Shown here piece by piece: positions 40,952 to 48,407 of a DNA stretch of 56,468 nucleotides. Below the pieces are notes generated by a model. It was not told the origin of the DNA. It worked only from the letters and a program-made list of their open reading frames with translations, and did no database searches. This stretch comes from Amycolatopsis tucumanensis (GTDB taxonomy: Bacteria > Actinomycetota > Actinomycetes > Mycobacteriales > Pseudonocardiaceae): the NCBI RefSeq assembly GCF_021654135.1, contig NZ_JAKGSD010000040.1, positions 22,014-78,481 on the forward strand, in the 5' to 3' direction. The stretch's first letter is position 1. Each line of letters begins with the position of its first letter. The position numbers and the translations under genes were made by a program.

Positions 40952-41009
40952 GTCGCCGAGCAGCCGTGTCAAGGCGGGAAAGCGTGCCTTGACACGGCTG
41001 GTCGGCGAC
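40952..41009. repeat. 24-bp inverted repeat with 10-nt loop (dispersed-element-like hairpin)
   Basis: Left arm 40952-40975 (GTCGCCGAGCAGCCGTGTCA plus AGGC) pairs with right arm 40986-41009 with a single G-G mismatch; loop GGGAAAGCGT. It is about 160 bp past the esterase stop, far longer than the terminators elsewhere in the window, and could be a REP- or MITE-like dispersed palindrome. Confidence 0.75.
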
Positions 41010-41611
41010 CAAAGATCGGCTGTGGATCGGGGGCGGGGGAGGTCTGGTTGGGGTAGTCGGTCTTCTTGCGTTGCCGGCCGGCGGTTGCGAGAGCAGGGAA
41101 GGCCGGTCCGTTGGTCGGGCCGCTTCCGCTGCCGCCTCCCGCCACACGGACCGAGCGCGCCCACACAGAGCCAGTCCGCTCCAACTACCGCCCCCGCCAC
41201 GCCCACACACAGCCACTCCACTCCCACCACCGCCCCCGCCATACGGGCCACCCCGACATATAGCCAGCCCACTCCCGCTACCGGCTCCCGGCATGCGGGC
41301 CGCATGCGCCCCGGCACAAAGTCCACTCCCGCTGCCACCTCCCGCCACGCCAGCCGCACCCGCCCCGGCGCAAAGCCCACTCCCGCTGCCACCTCCCGCC
41401 CCGCCATGCGGGCCGAGCGCGCCCCGGTACAAAGCCCACTCCCGCTGCCACCCTCCGCCACGCCAGCCGCACCCGCCCCCACACGCAGCCAGCCCACCCC
41501 CGCTCCCACCTCGCACCACGCCAGCCGCACCCGCCCCCACACGCAGCCGATCCACCCCCGCTGCCACCTCCCGGCAGCCAGGCGGATTCGCGCTCACCGC
41601 GCGCTATGATG

Positions 41612-41630
41612 GACGAGACGGTATCGTCCC
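41612..41630. promoter_or_regulatory. Putative operator GGACGA-N7-TCGTCC
   Basis: Perfect 6-bp arms (41612-41617 and 41625-41630) lie 22 bp upstream of ATG 41652, on the promoter of the SnoaL/NmrA pair. TetR-like in size; no regulator gene adjoins it directly. Confidence 0.4.
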
Positions 41631-41651
41631 AACCATCTCAGGAGCGTTGTC

Positions 41652-42107
41652 ATGACTCTCTCTCCCGAGGACCGGCGCCGTCGCGCTCATGAGGCTGTGG
41701 ATCGCCTTCACGAGCGCGTGCTGGCGCACGACATGGACGGCTTCGCCGACGTCTTCGCGCCCGGCGGGGTCATGGAGTTCCCCTTCGCGCCGCCCGGGTG
41801 GCCCACCCTCCAGGGCCGGGAGGCGGTGCGCGAGTACGTGCGCGACTACACCGACAACGTCGACATCAAGGCGATCACGTCCCAGACCCGCCACGAAACC
41901 ACCGACCCGGACGTGCTGATCGTCGAGTGGGAGGTCGACGGCACGGCGCTGCGCACCGGGCGGCCCTACCGGATTCGGTACGTCAACGTGGTCCGCGTGG
42001 GCGCCGACGGTATCGAGTCGCTGCGGGACTACTGGAGTCCGCTCGCCGCCGGGCACGCTCTCGGGCGGCTCGGCGAACTGGTCGCCATGCAGGAGGGTGC
42101 TCAGTGA
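41652..42107 (+). CDS. SnoaL/NTF2-like ketosteroid-isomerase-fold protein
   Basis: A 151-residue alpha+beta cone-fold protein: RAHEAVDRLHERVLAHDMDG, FADVFAPGGVMEFPFAPPGW, REAVREYVRDYTDNVDIKAI and RIRYVNVVRVGADGIESLRD then YWSPL. Such domains act as isomerases, cyclases or ligand carriers. ATG 41652 follows TCAGGAGCGTTGTC. It overlaps the next gene by GTGA and forms a two-gene operon with an NmrA-like reductase, a common redox pair in actinomycetes. Confidence 0.85.
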   Translation: MTLSPEDRRRRAHEAVDRLHERVLAHDMDGFADVFAPGGVMEFPFAPPGWPTLQGREAVREYVRDYTDNVDIKAITSQTRHETTDPDVLIVEWEVDGTALRTGRPYRIRYVNVVRVGADGIESLRDYWSPLAAGHALGRLGELVAMQEGAQ

Positions 42108-42910
42108 AAGTCCTGGTCACGGGCGCGTCCGGGAACACCGGGCGTCCCCTCGTGCAGTTGCTCACCGAGGCGGGTGCGACGGTCCGCGCGGCGAGCAGGC
42201 GCACCGGGTTCGACTGGTCCGACCCGGCCACCCACGACGCCGTACTGGACGGCGTGGAGCGCATGTACCTGGTCGCGCCGGTCGGGATCGCCGAGCCGGA
42301 GCCGCTCGTGCGCCCGTTCCTCGAGCGCGCCCGGGAAGCGGGGGTGCGCCGCGTCGTGCTGCTCAGCTCGTCGGCGGTGGCGACCGGCGATCCGGGGCTG
42401 GGCCGGGTGGACAGCGCGGTCCGGGAGATCATGCCGGAGCTCGCCGTGCTGAAGCCCTCGTGGTTCATGCAGAACTTCACCGGCGACCACCCGGTGGCCG
42501 AGGGCATCCGGTCCCGCGGCGAGATCGTGACCGCGACCGGCGAGGGGCGGGTCGCGTTCATCGACGCCGCCGACATCGCGGCCTCCGCCGCGGCGCTGCT
42601 GCTGGCCGACGAGTGCGGCCGCGACGAGCACGTGATCACCGGCCCGGAGGCCATCAGCTACGCCGAAGGCGCCGCGATCTACAGCGAGGTGACCGGCGCC
42701 GAGGTGCGCCACACCAGCGTCGGGACGGCGGAGCTGGCGGACCGCTTCGTGGCCGCGGGCTACCCGGCCGACTTCGCGGCCGCCCTCGCCGCCCTGGACG
42801 AGGGCATCCGGCACGGCAGCGAGGACCGCGTGACTGGCACCGTGCACCGCCTGACCGGCCGCCCGCCGAAACCGCTGCGCCGGTTCCTGGCCGAGCAGCT
42901 CAGGAGCTGA
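42104..42910 (+). CDS. NmrA-like NAD(P)-binding oxidoreductase
   Basis: A 268-residue atypical SDR: VLVTGASGNTGRPLVQLLTE (cofactor loop), VRAASRRTGFDW, VERMYLVAPVGI, VVLLSSSAVATGD and LAVLKPSWFMQNFTGDHPVA. Similar in type to the protein at 297 but only distantly. GTG 42104 overlaps the upstream TGA (GTGA), with CAGGAGGGTGCTCA as ribosome binding site. Probably NADP-dependent; substrate unknown, presumably shared with the SnoaL partner. Confidence 0.87.
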   Translation: MKVLVTGASGNTGRPLVQLLTEAGATVRAASRRTGFDWSDPATHDAVLDGVERMYLVAPVGIAEPEPLVRPFLERAREAGVRRVVLLSSSAVATGDPGLGRVDSAVREIMPELAVLKPSWFMQNFTGDHPVAEGIRSRGEIVTATGEGRVAFIDAADIAASAAALLLADECGRDEHVITGPEAISYAEGAAIYSEVTGAEVRHTSVGTAELADRFVAAGYPADFAAALAALDEGIRHGSEDRVTGTVHRLTGRPPKPLRRFLAEQLRS

Positions 42911-42933
42911 CGCGGCCCAACTAGGCTGGGCAC

Positions 42934-43350
42934 ATGGATTCTCCCGCCGCCGGCCTGACCGAACTGAGCCGCGGACTCGCCGGATACCTGCGGGCAGTCG
43001 CCGAAGCCGTCGGCGTGCCGGCGGAAGCGACGTCGTTCGAGCTCAGCGACACGGCCACCGCGTACCTGGGCCTGACCCGGCGGTGGCCGACCCGGCCGGC
43101 CGAGGACCTGATGCTGGTGTGGAGCGAACGCAGCGGCTGGGCGGTGGCCGTGGAGACCGAGCCGGGCGAGACGCCGATGGTGCTGGCCTGGTTCGCCGGG
43201 GACGACGTGGTCCCGGAACCGGCGGCCGTGGCGCGGTTCGTGACCGAGGTGATCGCCGCCGACCGCTCCGACGCGCCCCGCCCGGTGTTCGCCGTGGACG
43301 TCGGCCGCACCGAACTCGCCGCGCGGCTGGCGCGGTACGTGGAGCCCTAG
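42934..43350 (+). CDS. DUF6292-like actinobacterial protein
   Basis: A 138-residue cytoplasmic protein: LTELSRGLAGYLRAVAEAVG, AYLGLTRRWPTRPAEDLMLV, WSERSGWAVAVETEPGETPM and VVPEPAAVARFVTEVIAADR. I associate this pattern with the DUF6292 family common in Pseudonocardiaceae; function unknown. ATG 42934 is 23 bp after the NmrA stop. Its last codons (ARLARYVEP) are repeated in decayed form at 43439-43464 as part of a local duplication. Confidence 0.75.
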   Translation: MDSPAAGLTELSRGLAGYLRAVAEAVGVPAEATSFELSDTATAYLGLTRRWPTRPAEDLMLVWSERSGWAVAVETEPGETPMVLAWFAGDDVVPEPAAVARFVTEVIAADRSDAPRPVFAVDVGRTELAARLARYVEP

Positions 43351-43539
43351 GCGGGCGGCACACCAGGACGGGCCGATCACCCGCCGAAGTCGTCACGTCC
43401 ACCGTGTCCGAACAGGCGGCAACCGCAGCCAGCGCGCCACGCGGCTGGCGCGGTACGCAGAACCCTAGGACCGGGCGGGCGGCACCACCACCAGCACCAG
43501 GCGGTCACCCGCCGAGGTGGTCACGTCCACCGTGTCCGA
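43321..43539. repeat. Tandem duplication of a convergent gene junction
   Basis: GCGCGGCTGGCGCGGTACG at 43321 recurs as ACGCGGCTGGCGCGGTACG at 43439, and GTCACGTCCACCGTGTCCGA at 43392-43411 recurs at 43520-43539. Each about 90-100 bp copy holds the 3' end of the DUF6292-like gene facing the 3' end of the DUF5994-like gene. The first copy supplies the working stop of the left gene, the second that of the right gene; the unused ends are degraded. Confidence 0.85.
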
Positions 43540-43842
43540 CTCCTGCCTGCGGTAGCCGACGACCGGGGCCAGCGAGCCTCGCCGGTCGAAGTGGCGCACC
43601 GCGGGGTCCCAGGCGGTCGTGTGGTAGGCGATCCGGTCGATCGGCCCCAGGCGGGCTGCCAGCACCGCACGCAGTGCCGGCAGCTCCGCGGACAGGTCTC
43701 GCGACCGTGGCCACCAGGCCCCGTCGACGTACCCCGGGGTGGGCGCCGACGGGTTCTGACTCGCTCGGAGTTTCAGCCGCGGCGGCCCGGCGGCCATACC
43801 GGCCTTCGGGGTGGTGGTGCGAACGTGCGGGCCCGACGACAT
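43465..43842 (-). CDS. DUF5994-like protein
   Basis: A 125-residue protein with the motifs I associate with DUF5994: PRLKLRASQNPSAPTPGYVD, GAWWPRSRDLSAELPALRAV, LAARLGPIDRIAYHTTAWDP and a C-terminal VDVTTSAGDRLVLVVVPP. Function unknown; homologues are widespread in mycobacteria and relatives. GTG/ATG region at 43842 is the only plausible start. Its C-terminal codons are present a second time, in decayed form, at 43369-43411. Confidence 0.75.
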   Translation of the reverse strand: MSSGPHVRTTTPKAGMAAGPPRLKLRASQNPSAPTPGYVDGAWWPRSRDLSAELPALRAVLAARLGPIDRIAYHTTAWDPAVRHFDRRGSLAPVVGYRRQESDTVDVTTSAGDRLVLVVVPPARS

Positions 43843-44042
43843 GCCGGTGCTCCTGCCCCCGGCCCGTGACCGGGTCGGCTTCAGCGGCCGAGAACGGCGC
43901 CGGCTTGACCGCCCGCGCGCGAGATGCTCCCGACCCCCCTGACGCTACACCCTCCAGCGCCCGATGGCGGCGTCCGCGAGCGGATTTCCGCGCACGGACA
44001 CCGGAAAGGGGGACGAGCCATTCCCAGAGGTCCACAATGTAC

Positions 44043-44684
44043 TTAGCAGGAACCGGCGGCGGGTCCGGTCGTCGCGTAGCGGGCGGCGATGGTGCGCACG
44101 GCCTCGTCGACGACCTGAGCCACGCGGTCGGCGCTCACCTCCCAGCCCGGCACCAGGAGCTTCGGCCAGAAGACGTAGTTGGAGATCATGCCCAGGAACT
44201 GGGTGGCCACGAGGTCGACGTCCTCGACCCGCACCGTTCCCGCCTCGTGCTCGGCCAGGAGATAGCTGCGCACGGACTCGAAGTAGGGCATCTTCCCGTG
44301 CGAGAACTGCGCATTGGCGAGTTCGGGGAACCGCGGCAGCTCGGCGATGACGATCCGGAACAGATCGGTCATCTGGGGACGGCCCAGCAACTCGGCGTAC
44401 CGGCGACCGATGGTGCTCAGCCCGTTGACGATGTCGCCCGCCGGCGGTGGCTCCTCCTCGTCGGCGGCCGACCAGGACTCGGTCACGATGGCGTCGAACA
44501 GGGCGGCTTTGCTCGGAAACTGCTTGAACAAGGTGGCCCGCGAAACGCCTGAGCGCTCCGCGATCCGCGCCAGCGACGTCCGGTCGTAGCCCAGCTCGAG
44601 GAACAGTGCGGTCGCGGCCGTCACGATCAGCGCGCGCTTCTCCTCGGCGACGCGCTGGTGATAGGTCGTCACGGCCCTGCTCAT
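44043..44684 (-). CDS. TetR-family regulator of the adjacent SDR
   Basis: A 213-residue TetR protein: KRALIVTAATALFLELGYDR, LARIAERSGVSRATLFKQFP (helix-turn-helix), and an AefR-like C-terminal domain (GRRYAELLGRPQMTDLFRIV, VATQFLGMISNYVFWPKLLV). ATG ends at 44684. Divergent from the SDR gene at 44799 across 114 bp with a clear TetR-type dyad, so it likely represses the SDR and itself. Confidence 0.88.
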   Translation of the reverse strand: MSRAVTTYHQRVAEEKRALIVTAATALFLELGYDRTSLARIAERSGVSRATLFKQFPSKAALFDAIVTESWSAADEEEPPPAGDIVNGLSTIGRRYAELLGRPQMTDLFRIVIAELPRFPELANAQFSHGKMPYFESVRSYLLAEHEAGTVRVEDVDLVATQFLGMISNYVFWPKLLVPGWEVSADRVAQVVDEAVRTIAARYATTGPAAGSC

Positions 44685-44710
44685 GAACCGAGCATACGAG
44701 GCGAGTGGCT

Positions 44711-44769
44711 TGACTCACCACCGCGGCCAACCTAGTGTCGAAGTGGATGGTGAGTCGACCGGCTCACCA
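44711..44769. promoter_or_regulatory. TetR operator TGGTGAG-N8-CTCACCA with extra half-site
   Basis: TGGTGAG (44748-44754) and CTCACCA (44763-44769) are perfect 7-bp arms around TCGACCGG, itself partly symmetrical. A further half-site TGACTCACCA lies at 44711-44720, and outer CGAGTGG/CCACTCG (44702-44708, 44767-44773) nest the whole. All are within the divergent TetR/SDR gap. Confidence 0.65.
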
Positions 44770-44798
44770 CTCGTCGCCCCCGTCCGGAGGAACATCCG

Positions 44799-45578
44799 AT
44801 GCCCCGCTTCGACAACCAGACCGTGCTCGTGACCGGCGGGACCGGCGGCCAGGGCTCGAGCCACGTGCGCGCCTTCCACGCGGAGGGAGCGAACGTGGTG
44901 ATCGGCGGCATCGACGCACGACGCGGCGCCGCTCTCGCCGATGAGCTCGGGGCCCGCGCCCGCTTCGTCCGGCTGGACGTCACCGACGAGAGCTCGTGGT
45001 CCGCCGCTGTGCTGGCCGCCGAGGACGCCTTCGGCGCCCTGAACGTGCTCGTGAACAACGCGGGCGTGCAGAATCCGCCCGCGACGATCGCGGACACGGA
45101 CCTGGCCACGTGGTCGCGCATCCTCGACGTCAACCTCACCGGGACCTTCCTCGGCATCAAGGTCGCCGCCCCCGCTCTGCGCCGTGCGGGAGGAGGAGCC
45201 ATCGTCAACATCGGCTCGACCATGGGCCTCGGCGGCACGGCGCACTACGCGCCGTACGTCGCCGGCAAGTGGGCCGTGCGAGGCCTCACCCGAACAGCAG
45301 CACTCGAACTCGGCCGCGACCACATCCGGGTGAACGCCGTCCACCCCGGCGTGATCTCGACCCCCTTCATCAACGAACCAGCAGCCGGCGCCACCGCGGC
45401 GATCGCCGACTTCTACTCCCCCGAGCCGTTCGCCATCCCCCGGCTCGGTGAGCCGGCCGACGTCACCCGGCTTCTGCTGTTCCTCGCGTCCTCTGACGCG
45501 TCGTTCATCACGGGGTCGGAGTACGTCGTCGACGGTGGACTCCTCCTCGGCCCCGCCCTTCCGTCCGAGGCCGCATGA
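44799..45578 (+). CDS. SDR-family oxidoreductase (hydroxysteroid-dehydrogenase-like)
   Basis: A 259-residue classical SDR: VLVTGGTGGQGSSHVRAFHA, VRLDVTDESSWSAAVLAAED, VLVNNAGVQNPPATI, NIGSTMGLGGTAHYAPYVAG (catalytic Ser and Tyr) with KWAVRGLTRTAALELG (Lys), and ITGSEYVVDGG. The pattern resembles 3-alpha/20-beta-hydroxysteroid dehydrogenases. ATG 44799 follows CCGGAGGAACATCCG. Divergent TetR control is likely. Followed by a hairpin with T-tracts at 45629. Confidence 0.88.
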   Translation: MPRFDNQTVLVTGGTGGQGSSHVRAFHAEGANVVIGGIDARRGAALADELGARARFVRLDVTDESSWSAAVLAAEDAFGALNVLVNNAGVQNPPATIADTDLATWSRILDVNLTGTFLGIKVAAPALRRAGGGAIVNIGSTMGLGGTAHYAPYVAGKWAVRGLTRTAALELGRDHIRVNAVHPGVISTPFINEPAAGATAAIADFYSPEPFAIPRLGEPADVTRLLLFLASSDASFITGSEYVVDGGLLLGPALPSEAA

Positions 45579-45624
45579 GCAATGGACATCCGGTGAGCTG
45601 ACGCGGCGGTCCCAGACCAACCAG

Positions 45625-45659
45625 AAAAGGGGTGCGACGCCTCGCGCCGCACCCCTCTT
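45625..45659. terminator. Intrinsic terminator, probably bidirectional
   Basis: GGGGTGCG (45629-45636) pairs with CGCACCCC (45648-45655), loop of 11. On the minus strand the stem is followed by TTTT (45625-45628), on the plus strand by TCTT, giving a classical rho-independent terminator for the minus-strand DivIVA-like gene ending at 45673 and for the SDR ending at 45578. Confidence 0.8.
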
Positions 45660-45672
45660 GCCGGGCCGGGTG

Positions 45673-46467
45673 TCAGTTCTCGGCCGCCGCGGCGGCCTTC
45701 TCCTGCTTCGCCTGGCGACGGGCCTTCGCCGCCAGGATCGCGGGGCTGATCTTGCCCGTTTCGGCCGGCTTGCGGGGCTCCGGCGCGTCCGGGATCTCGT
45801 CCGCAGGGGTCTCGGTCTCGTCCACATCGGACTCGGGTGCCTCGGCGGTCTCCGCTTCCACGACCTCGGCGACCGCATCGTCCTCATCGGACTCCGCCGC
45901 GACCGCTTCCTCGGTCCCGGTCGGCAGCAACGGGAGTGCGGGCGGGTGGAGCTCCGGGGTGCGCGCCGCCTGCTCGGCTGCCGAGTCGATGATCTCGCCG
46001 ATCCGCACCAGCTGCGCGAGCAGCGTCTGCCGGGTGCCGCGCAGGCGTTCGACCTCCTGCTCGGCCCGGCGGATCATCGCCAGCGCCTCCTCGTTGGCCT
46101 GCTTCGCCAGGTCTTCGCGCTGGCGGCGGGCCTCGTCGGCCTGGTCCTCGTACGCCTTGCGGATCTCCGCGGCGTCCTTTTCGGCCTGTTCGCGGATCTC
46201 CCGCGCCTCCAGCTCGGCCTGGGCGATGATCCGCTCGACGCGGGCGCCGATGTTGCCGGAGCCCACCACCTGCAGCGGCACCGACGTGTCACCGCCCAGC
46301 TCGGACAGGCGCCGCTCCTTCTCCTCCAGCTCGCTCGCCAGGTGCCCGGCCCGCGCGCGCAGCCGGCGGATGTAGGCGTCGACCTCCCGGCGGTCGTAGC
46401 CACGCAGAGCCGACGAGAAGTCGATCTCGCGATCGGCCAGGATGTCATTGCCACCGCTGTTGACCAT
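45673..46467 (-). CDS. DivIVA-like coiled-coil cell-division/polar-growth protein
   Basis: A 264-residue protein. The N-terminus has the DivIVA signature FSSALRGYDRREVDAYIRRL (residues about 18-37), then about 120 residues of charged coiled coil (ASELEEKERRLSELG, AQAELEAREIREQAEKDAAE, AEQEVERLRGTRQTLLAQLV), an acidic low-complexity tail (EAVAAESDEDDAVAEVVEAE) and a basic C-terminus (AAKARRQAKQEK). It probably binds curved membrane or assembles as a scaffold, as Wag31/DivIVA paralogues do; lack of the neighbouring mur/fts cluster says it is an accessory paralogue. Met ending at 46467 is used; upstream frame to 46575 is not conserved-looking. Confidence 0.82.
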   Translation of the reverse strand: MVNSGGNDILADREIDFSSALRGYDRREVDAYIRRLRARAGHLASELEEKERRLSELGGDTSVPLQVVGSGNIGARVERIIAQAELEAREIREQAEKDAAEIRKAYEDQADEARRQREDLAKQANEEALAMIRRAEQEVERLRGTRQTLLAQLVRIGEIIDSAAEQAARTPELHPPALPLLPTGTEEAVAAESDEDDAVAEVVEAETAEAPESDVDETETPADEIPDAPEPRKPAETGKISPAILAAKARRQAKQEKAAAAAEN

Positions 46468-46932
46468 GCCCCGAGTCTCGATCGCGCCGCCTGCCCCTGC
46501 AAACGACTGTTCCCCGTTCGGCTGAAGATCAACGCCTGCCGGCCACCCTCGCGGCACCGCCACCGGCCATCGCACCGTGACGACCGGGCGTTCCGCGCAG
46601 TCCGTTCGTGCGGCCGACGGCCCGGAACACCCGGAAGCGACTGCCCGCCGTGAGCACGAGACCGGCCACGGTCACCGGTGCGGGTGGTATCACGCTTCCT
46701 GCAAGCCCCGCGGGCCGTCCGGGTGCGGCGCGGCGCGGTAGAGGTGCACCGAGGCGACAAGGAGAACCCGTTCACCGGGATCGGACGCGGTCGACGTGTT
46801 CCTCGCCGCCTACGCGGTGCCCCCTACCGCGCCTGCGCGAGCCGGAGGACAGTGGACCCAGGTCTCGTCATTGCCCGGGCAGCGACGCCGACCAGGTCCC
46901 CGGTGGTTCAACCCGCGTGCCCCGGGGACCGC
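46468..46932. other. Gene-free region upstream of DivIVA-like gene
   Basis: About 465 bp. Frames are open on several strands, e.g. a plus-strand stretch encoding VDVFLAAYAVPP near 46790, but none has a domain I recognise and codon usage is irregular. It should contain the DivIVA promoter on its left side. At the right end CCGGGGACCGCC next to the transporter stop may help a terminator. It could be a very old pseudogene. Confidence 0.4.
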
Positions 46933-48225
46933 CTACCCGGCGCCCGCCACGACCGGCGGCTTGCGCACCAGCGCCACCATCGCGGCGCTGAGCAGGCCCG
47001 CGACGGCGAACACCGCAAACCCGAGCCCGGACAGCCGGCTCGCCACCAGGACGCCGCCCAGCCACGGCCCGAAGACCGCGCCGAACCGCCCGATGCCGGA
47101 CACCCAGCCCAGCGCCGTCGCGCGCACGCCGGCCGGGTAGTGGGCGCCGACGCTGGAATAGATCAGCGTCTGCGCGCTGAACAGCCAGCCGCCGGTCAGG
47201 AACACCACGACGTAGGTCAGCGGCAGCGGCATCCTGATCGCCAGCAGCCCGACCCCGGCCGCGGTGAGCGCGAACCACAGGATCGCCACCGGCCGCGCCC
47301 CGAACCGGTCCGCCAGCCGCCCCGCGACGAGCATGCCCGCGATACCGCCGACGTTGATCACCAGCAGGAAGCTGACCGCGGACCCGAGCTGGTAGCCGTT
47401 GCCGCGCATCATCGTCGGCAGCCAGGTGTTCACGCCGTAGACCAGCAGCAACCCGCCGAACGAGGCGATCCAGAACAGGATCGTGGTGAGCGCGACGGAC
47501 GAGGTGAACAGCGCGCGCAGGCTGCCCGGCCGCTGCTCGGTCCGCTCCGGCTCGAACGGCTGGAGCGCGACCCCGTGGCGGTCGGCGATCGCCTGCGCCC
47601 GCGCCCGCCGGCCCCTGGCCAGCAGGTAGGTCATCGACTCCGGCAGCATCAGGTGGACCACCGGCAGCACCACCAGCAGCGGCAGCGCGCCGAGCCAGTA
47701 CACCGAGCGCCAGCCCAGCGACTCCACCACCGACATCGCGAGCGCGCCGGCGATCGCGCCGCCCGCCTGGTGCGCGGTCATCACGATGGTCACGCTCAGG
47801 TTCCGGCGCCACGGCGGCGCGTACTCCATGACCATCGCGATCGCCGACGGCAGCAGCCCGCCGAGGCCGACGCCGGCCACGAACCGGGCGGCGCCGAACA
47901 CCTCGACCGACGGCGCCACCGCGCAGGCCGCGGAGGCGAGCGAGAAGACCACGACACCGGTCAGGATGATCTTCCGTCTGCCGATCCGGTCGGTGACGAT
48001 CCCGGAGCCGAGCGCGCCGAGCAGCATGCCGAACGTGGTGAGGCTGCCGATCGTCCCGCCGGTCACGGCGGTCAGGCCGAAGCCCTCGTCGGCGAGCACC
48101 CCGGGCAGGGTCGCGCCGTAGACGAACAGGTCGAGCCCGTCCAGCAGCACGAGCACCCAGCACAGGGCCGTGACCCGGACCGACAGCCGGGCGATCGCCG
48201 GATCCCTCTGTTCCATCACGGACAT
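46933..48225 (-). CDS. MFS transporter, aromatic acid:H+ symporter (AAHS) type
   Basis: A 430-residue 12-helix transporter. LLDGLDLFVYGATLPGVLAD, TFGMLLGALGSGIVTDRIGR (loop 2-3 motif with RRKIIL), GVGLGGLLPSAIAMVMEYAP and GRLADRFGARPV are typical of AAHS permeases, which import benzoate, protocatechuate, gallate-like and related acids. The D-x-x-D in LLDGLDLFV is the substrate-coupled motif of helix 1. ATG ending at 48225 follows CGAGAGGGACACCG; a second Met lies three codons later. Divergent from the RraA/GalD/dioxygenase operon, so it likely brings in that pathway's aromatic acid. Confidence 0.9.
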   Translation of the reverse strand: MSVMEQRDPAIARLSVRVTALCWVLVLLDGLDLFVYGATLPGVLADEGFGLTAVTGGTIGSLTTFGMLLGALGSGIVTDRIGRRKIILTGVVVFSLASAACAVAPSVEVFGAARFVAGVGLGGLLPSAIAMVMEYAPPWRRNLSVTIVMTAHQAGGAIAGALAMSVVESLGWRSVYWLGALPLLVVLPVVHLMLPESMTYLLARGRRARAQAIADRHGVALQPFEPERTEQRPGSLRALFTSSVALTTILFWIASFGGLLLVYGVNTWLPTMMRGNGYQLGSAVSFLLVINVGGIAGMLVAGRLADRFGARPVAILWFALTAAGVGLLAIRMPLPLTYVVVFLTGGWLFSAQTLIYSSVGAHYPAGVRATALGWVSGIGRFGAVFGPWLGGVLVASRLSGLGFAVFAVAGLLSAAMVALVRKPPVVAGAG

Positions 48226-48276
48226 CGGTGTCCCTCTCGTCGTCGAGCCAGTGGAAAGTGACGGCGAAAGTACCCG

Positions 48277-48330
48277 GTGCACGATCGTGCACACAAGATT
48301 GTTGACAATTTTGGCCGCAAAAAGCATGCT
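48277..48330. promoter_or_regulatory. Operator palindromes and sigma70-like promoter of the ring-cleavage operon
   Basis: GTGCACGATCGTGCAC (48277-48292) is a perfect 16-bp palindrome. Six bases later ATTGTTGACAAT (48298-48309) is a 12-bp palindrome of the ATTGT-N2-ACAAT kind bound by FCD-GntR regulators. The latter contains TTGACA (48302-48307), 17 bp before CATGCT (48325-48330), a reasonable -35/-10 pair. No regulator gene is adjacent, so an unlinked protein must bind. Confidence 0.6.
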
Positions 48331-48365
48331 GGCTGGAGCACGAGCCGAAGCGAGGAGAGGAAGCC

Positions 48366-48407
48366 ATGCCACAGCAGGCAACCGGCGCCGAGGAGGTCCC
48401 GGCGTGA
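48366..48407 (+). CDS. 13-residue upstream ORF (possible leader peptide)
   Basis: ATG 48366 follows an excellent GAGGAGAGGAAGCC and encodes MPQQATGAEEVPA before a TGA at 48405-48407 that overlaps the GTG start of the RraA-like gene (GTGA). The ribosome binding site of the downstream gene, CGAGGAGGTCC, lies inside this mini-ORF. It may couple or attenuate translation, or be the stub left by loss of a longer first gene. Too short for homology evidence. Confidence 0.45.
   Translation: MPQQATGAEEVPA

Larger units (their letters stand above)
40794..41650. repeat. Gene-free region: hairpins, long inverted repeat and 54-59 bp minisatellite
   Basis: No convincing gene in about 850 bp. Near 40868 CCTGCGCTTCGCGCAGG forms a tight UUC(G)-type hairpin followed by GCGCCTCACGGCGC. 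At 40952-41009 there is a 24-bp inverted repeat (separate entry). From about 41280 to 41575 a degenerate tandem repeat with anchors CACTCCCGCTGCCACC at 41324, 41378, 41437, then CACCCCCGCT at 41495 and 41553 gives periods of 54, 59, 58 and 58 bp. Frames across it are proline/alanine/threonine-rich noise. The promoter of the 41652 gene is at the end. Confidence 0.65.

Noticed and set aside
41071..41655. Proline/threonine-rich ORFs in the 41 kb repeat region as a secreted repeat protein
   Set aside because: Unit lengths of 54, 59, 58 and 58 bp break the frame between units, there is no ribosome binding site or signal peptide, and the composition is repeat noise.
46678..46932. A short oxidoreductase or peptide gene in the 46.5-46.9 kb gap
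   Set aside because: No start with ribosome binding site, no recognisable motif, and frames continue as antisense of the transporter.
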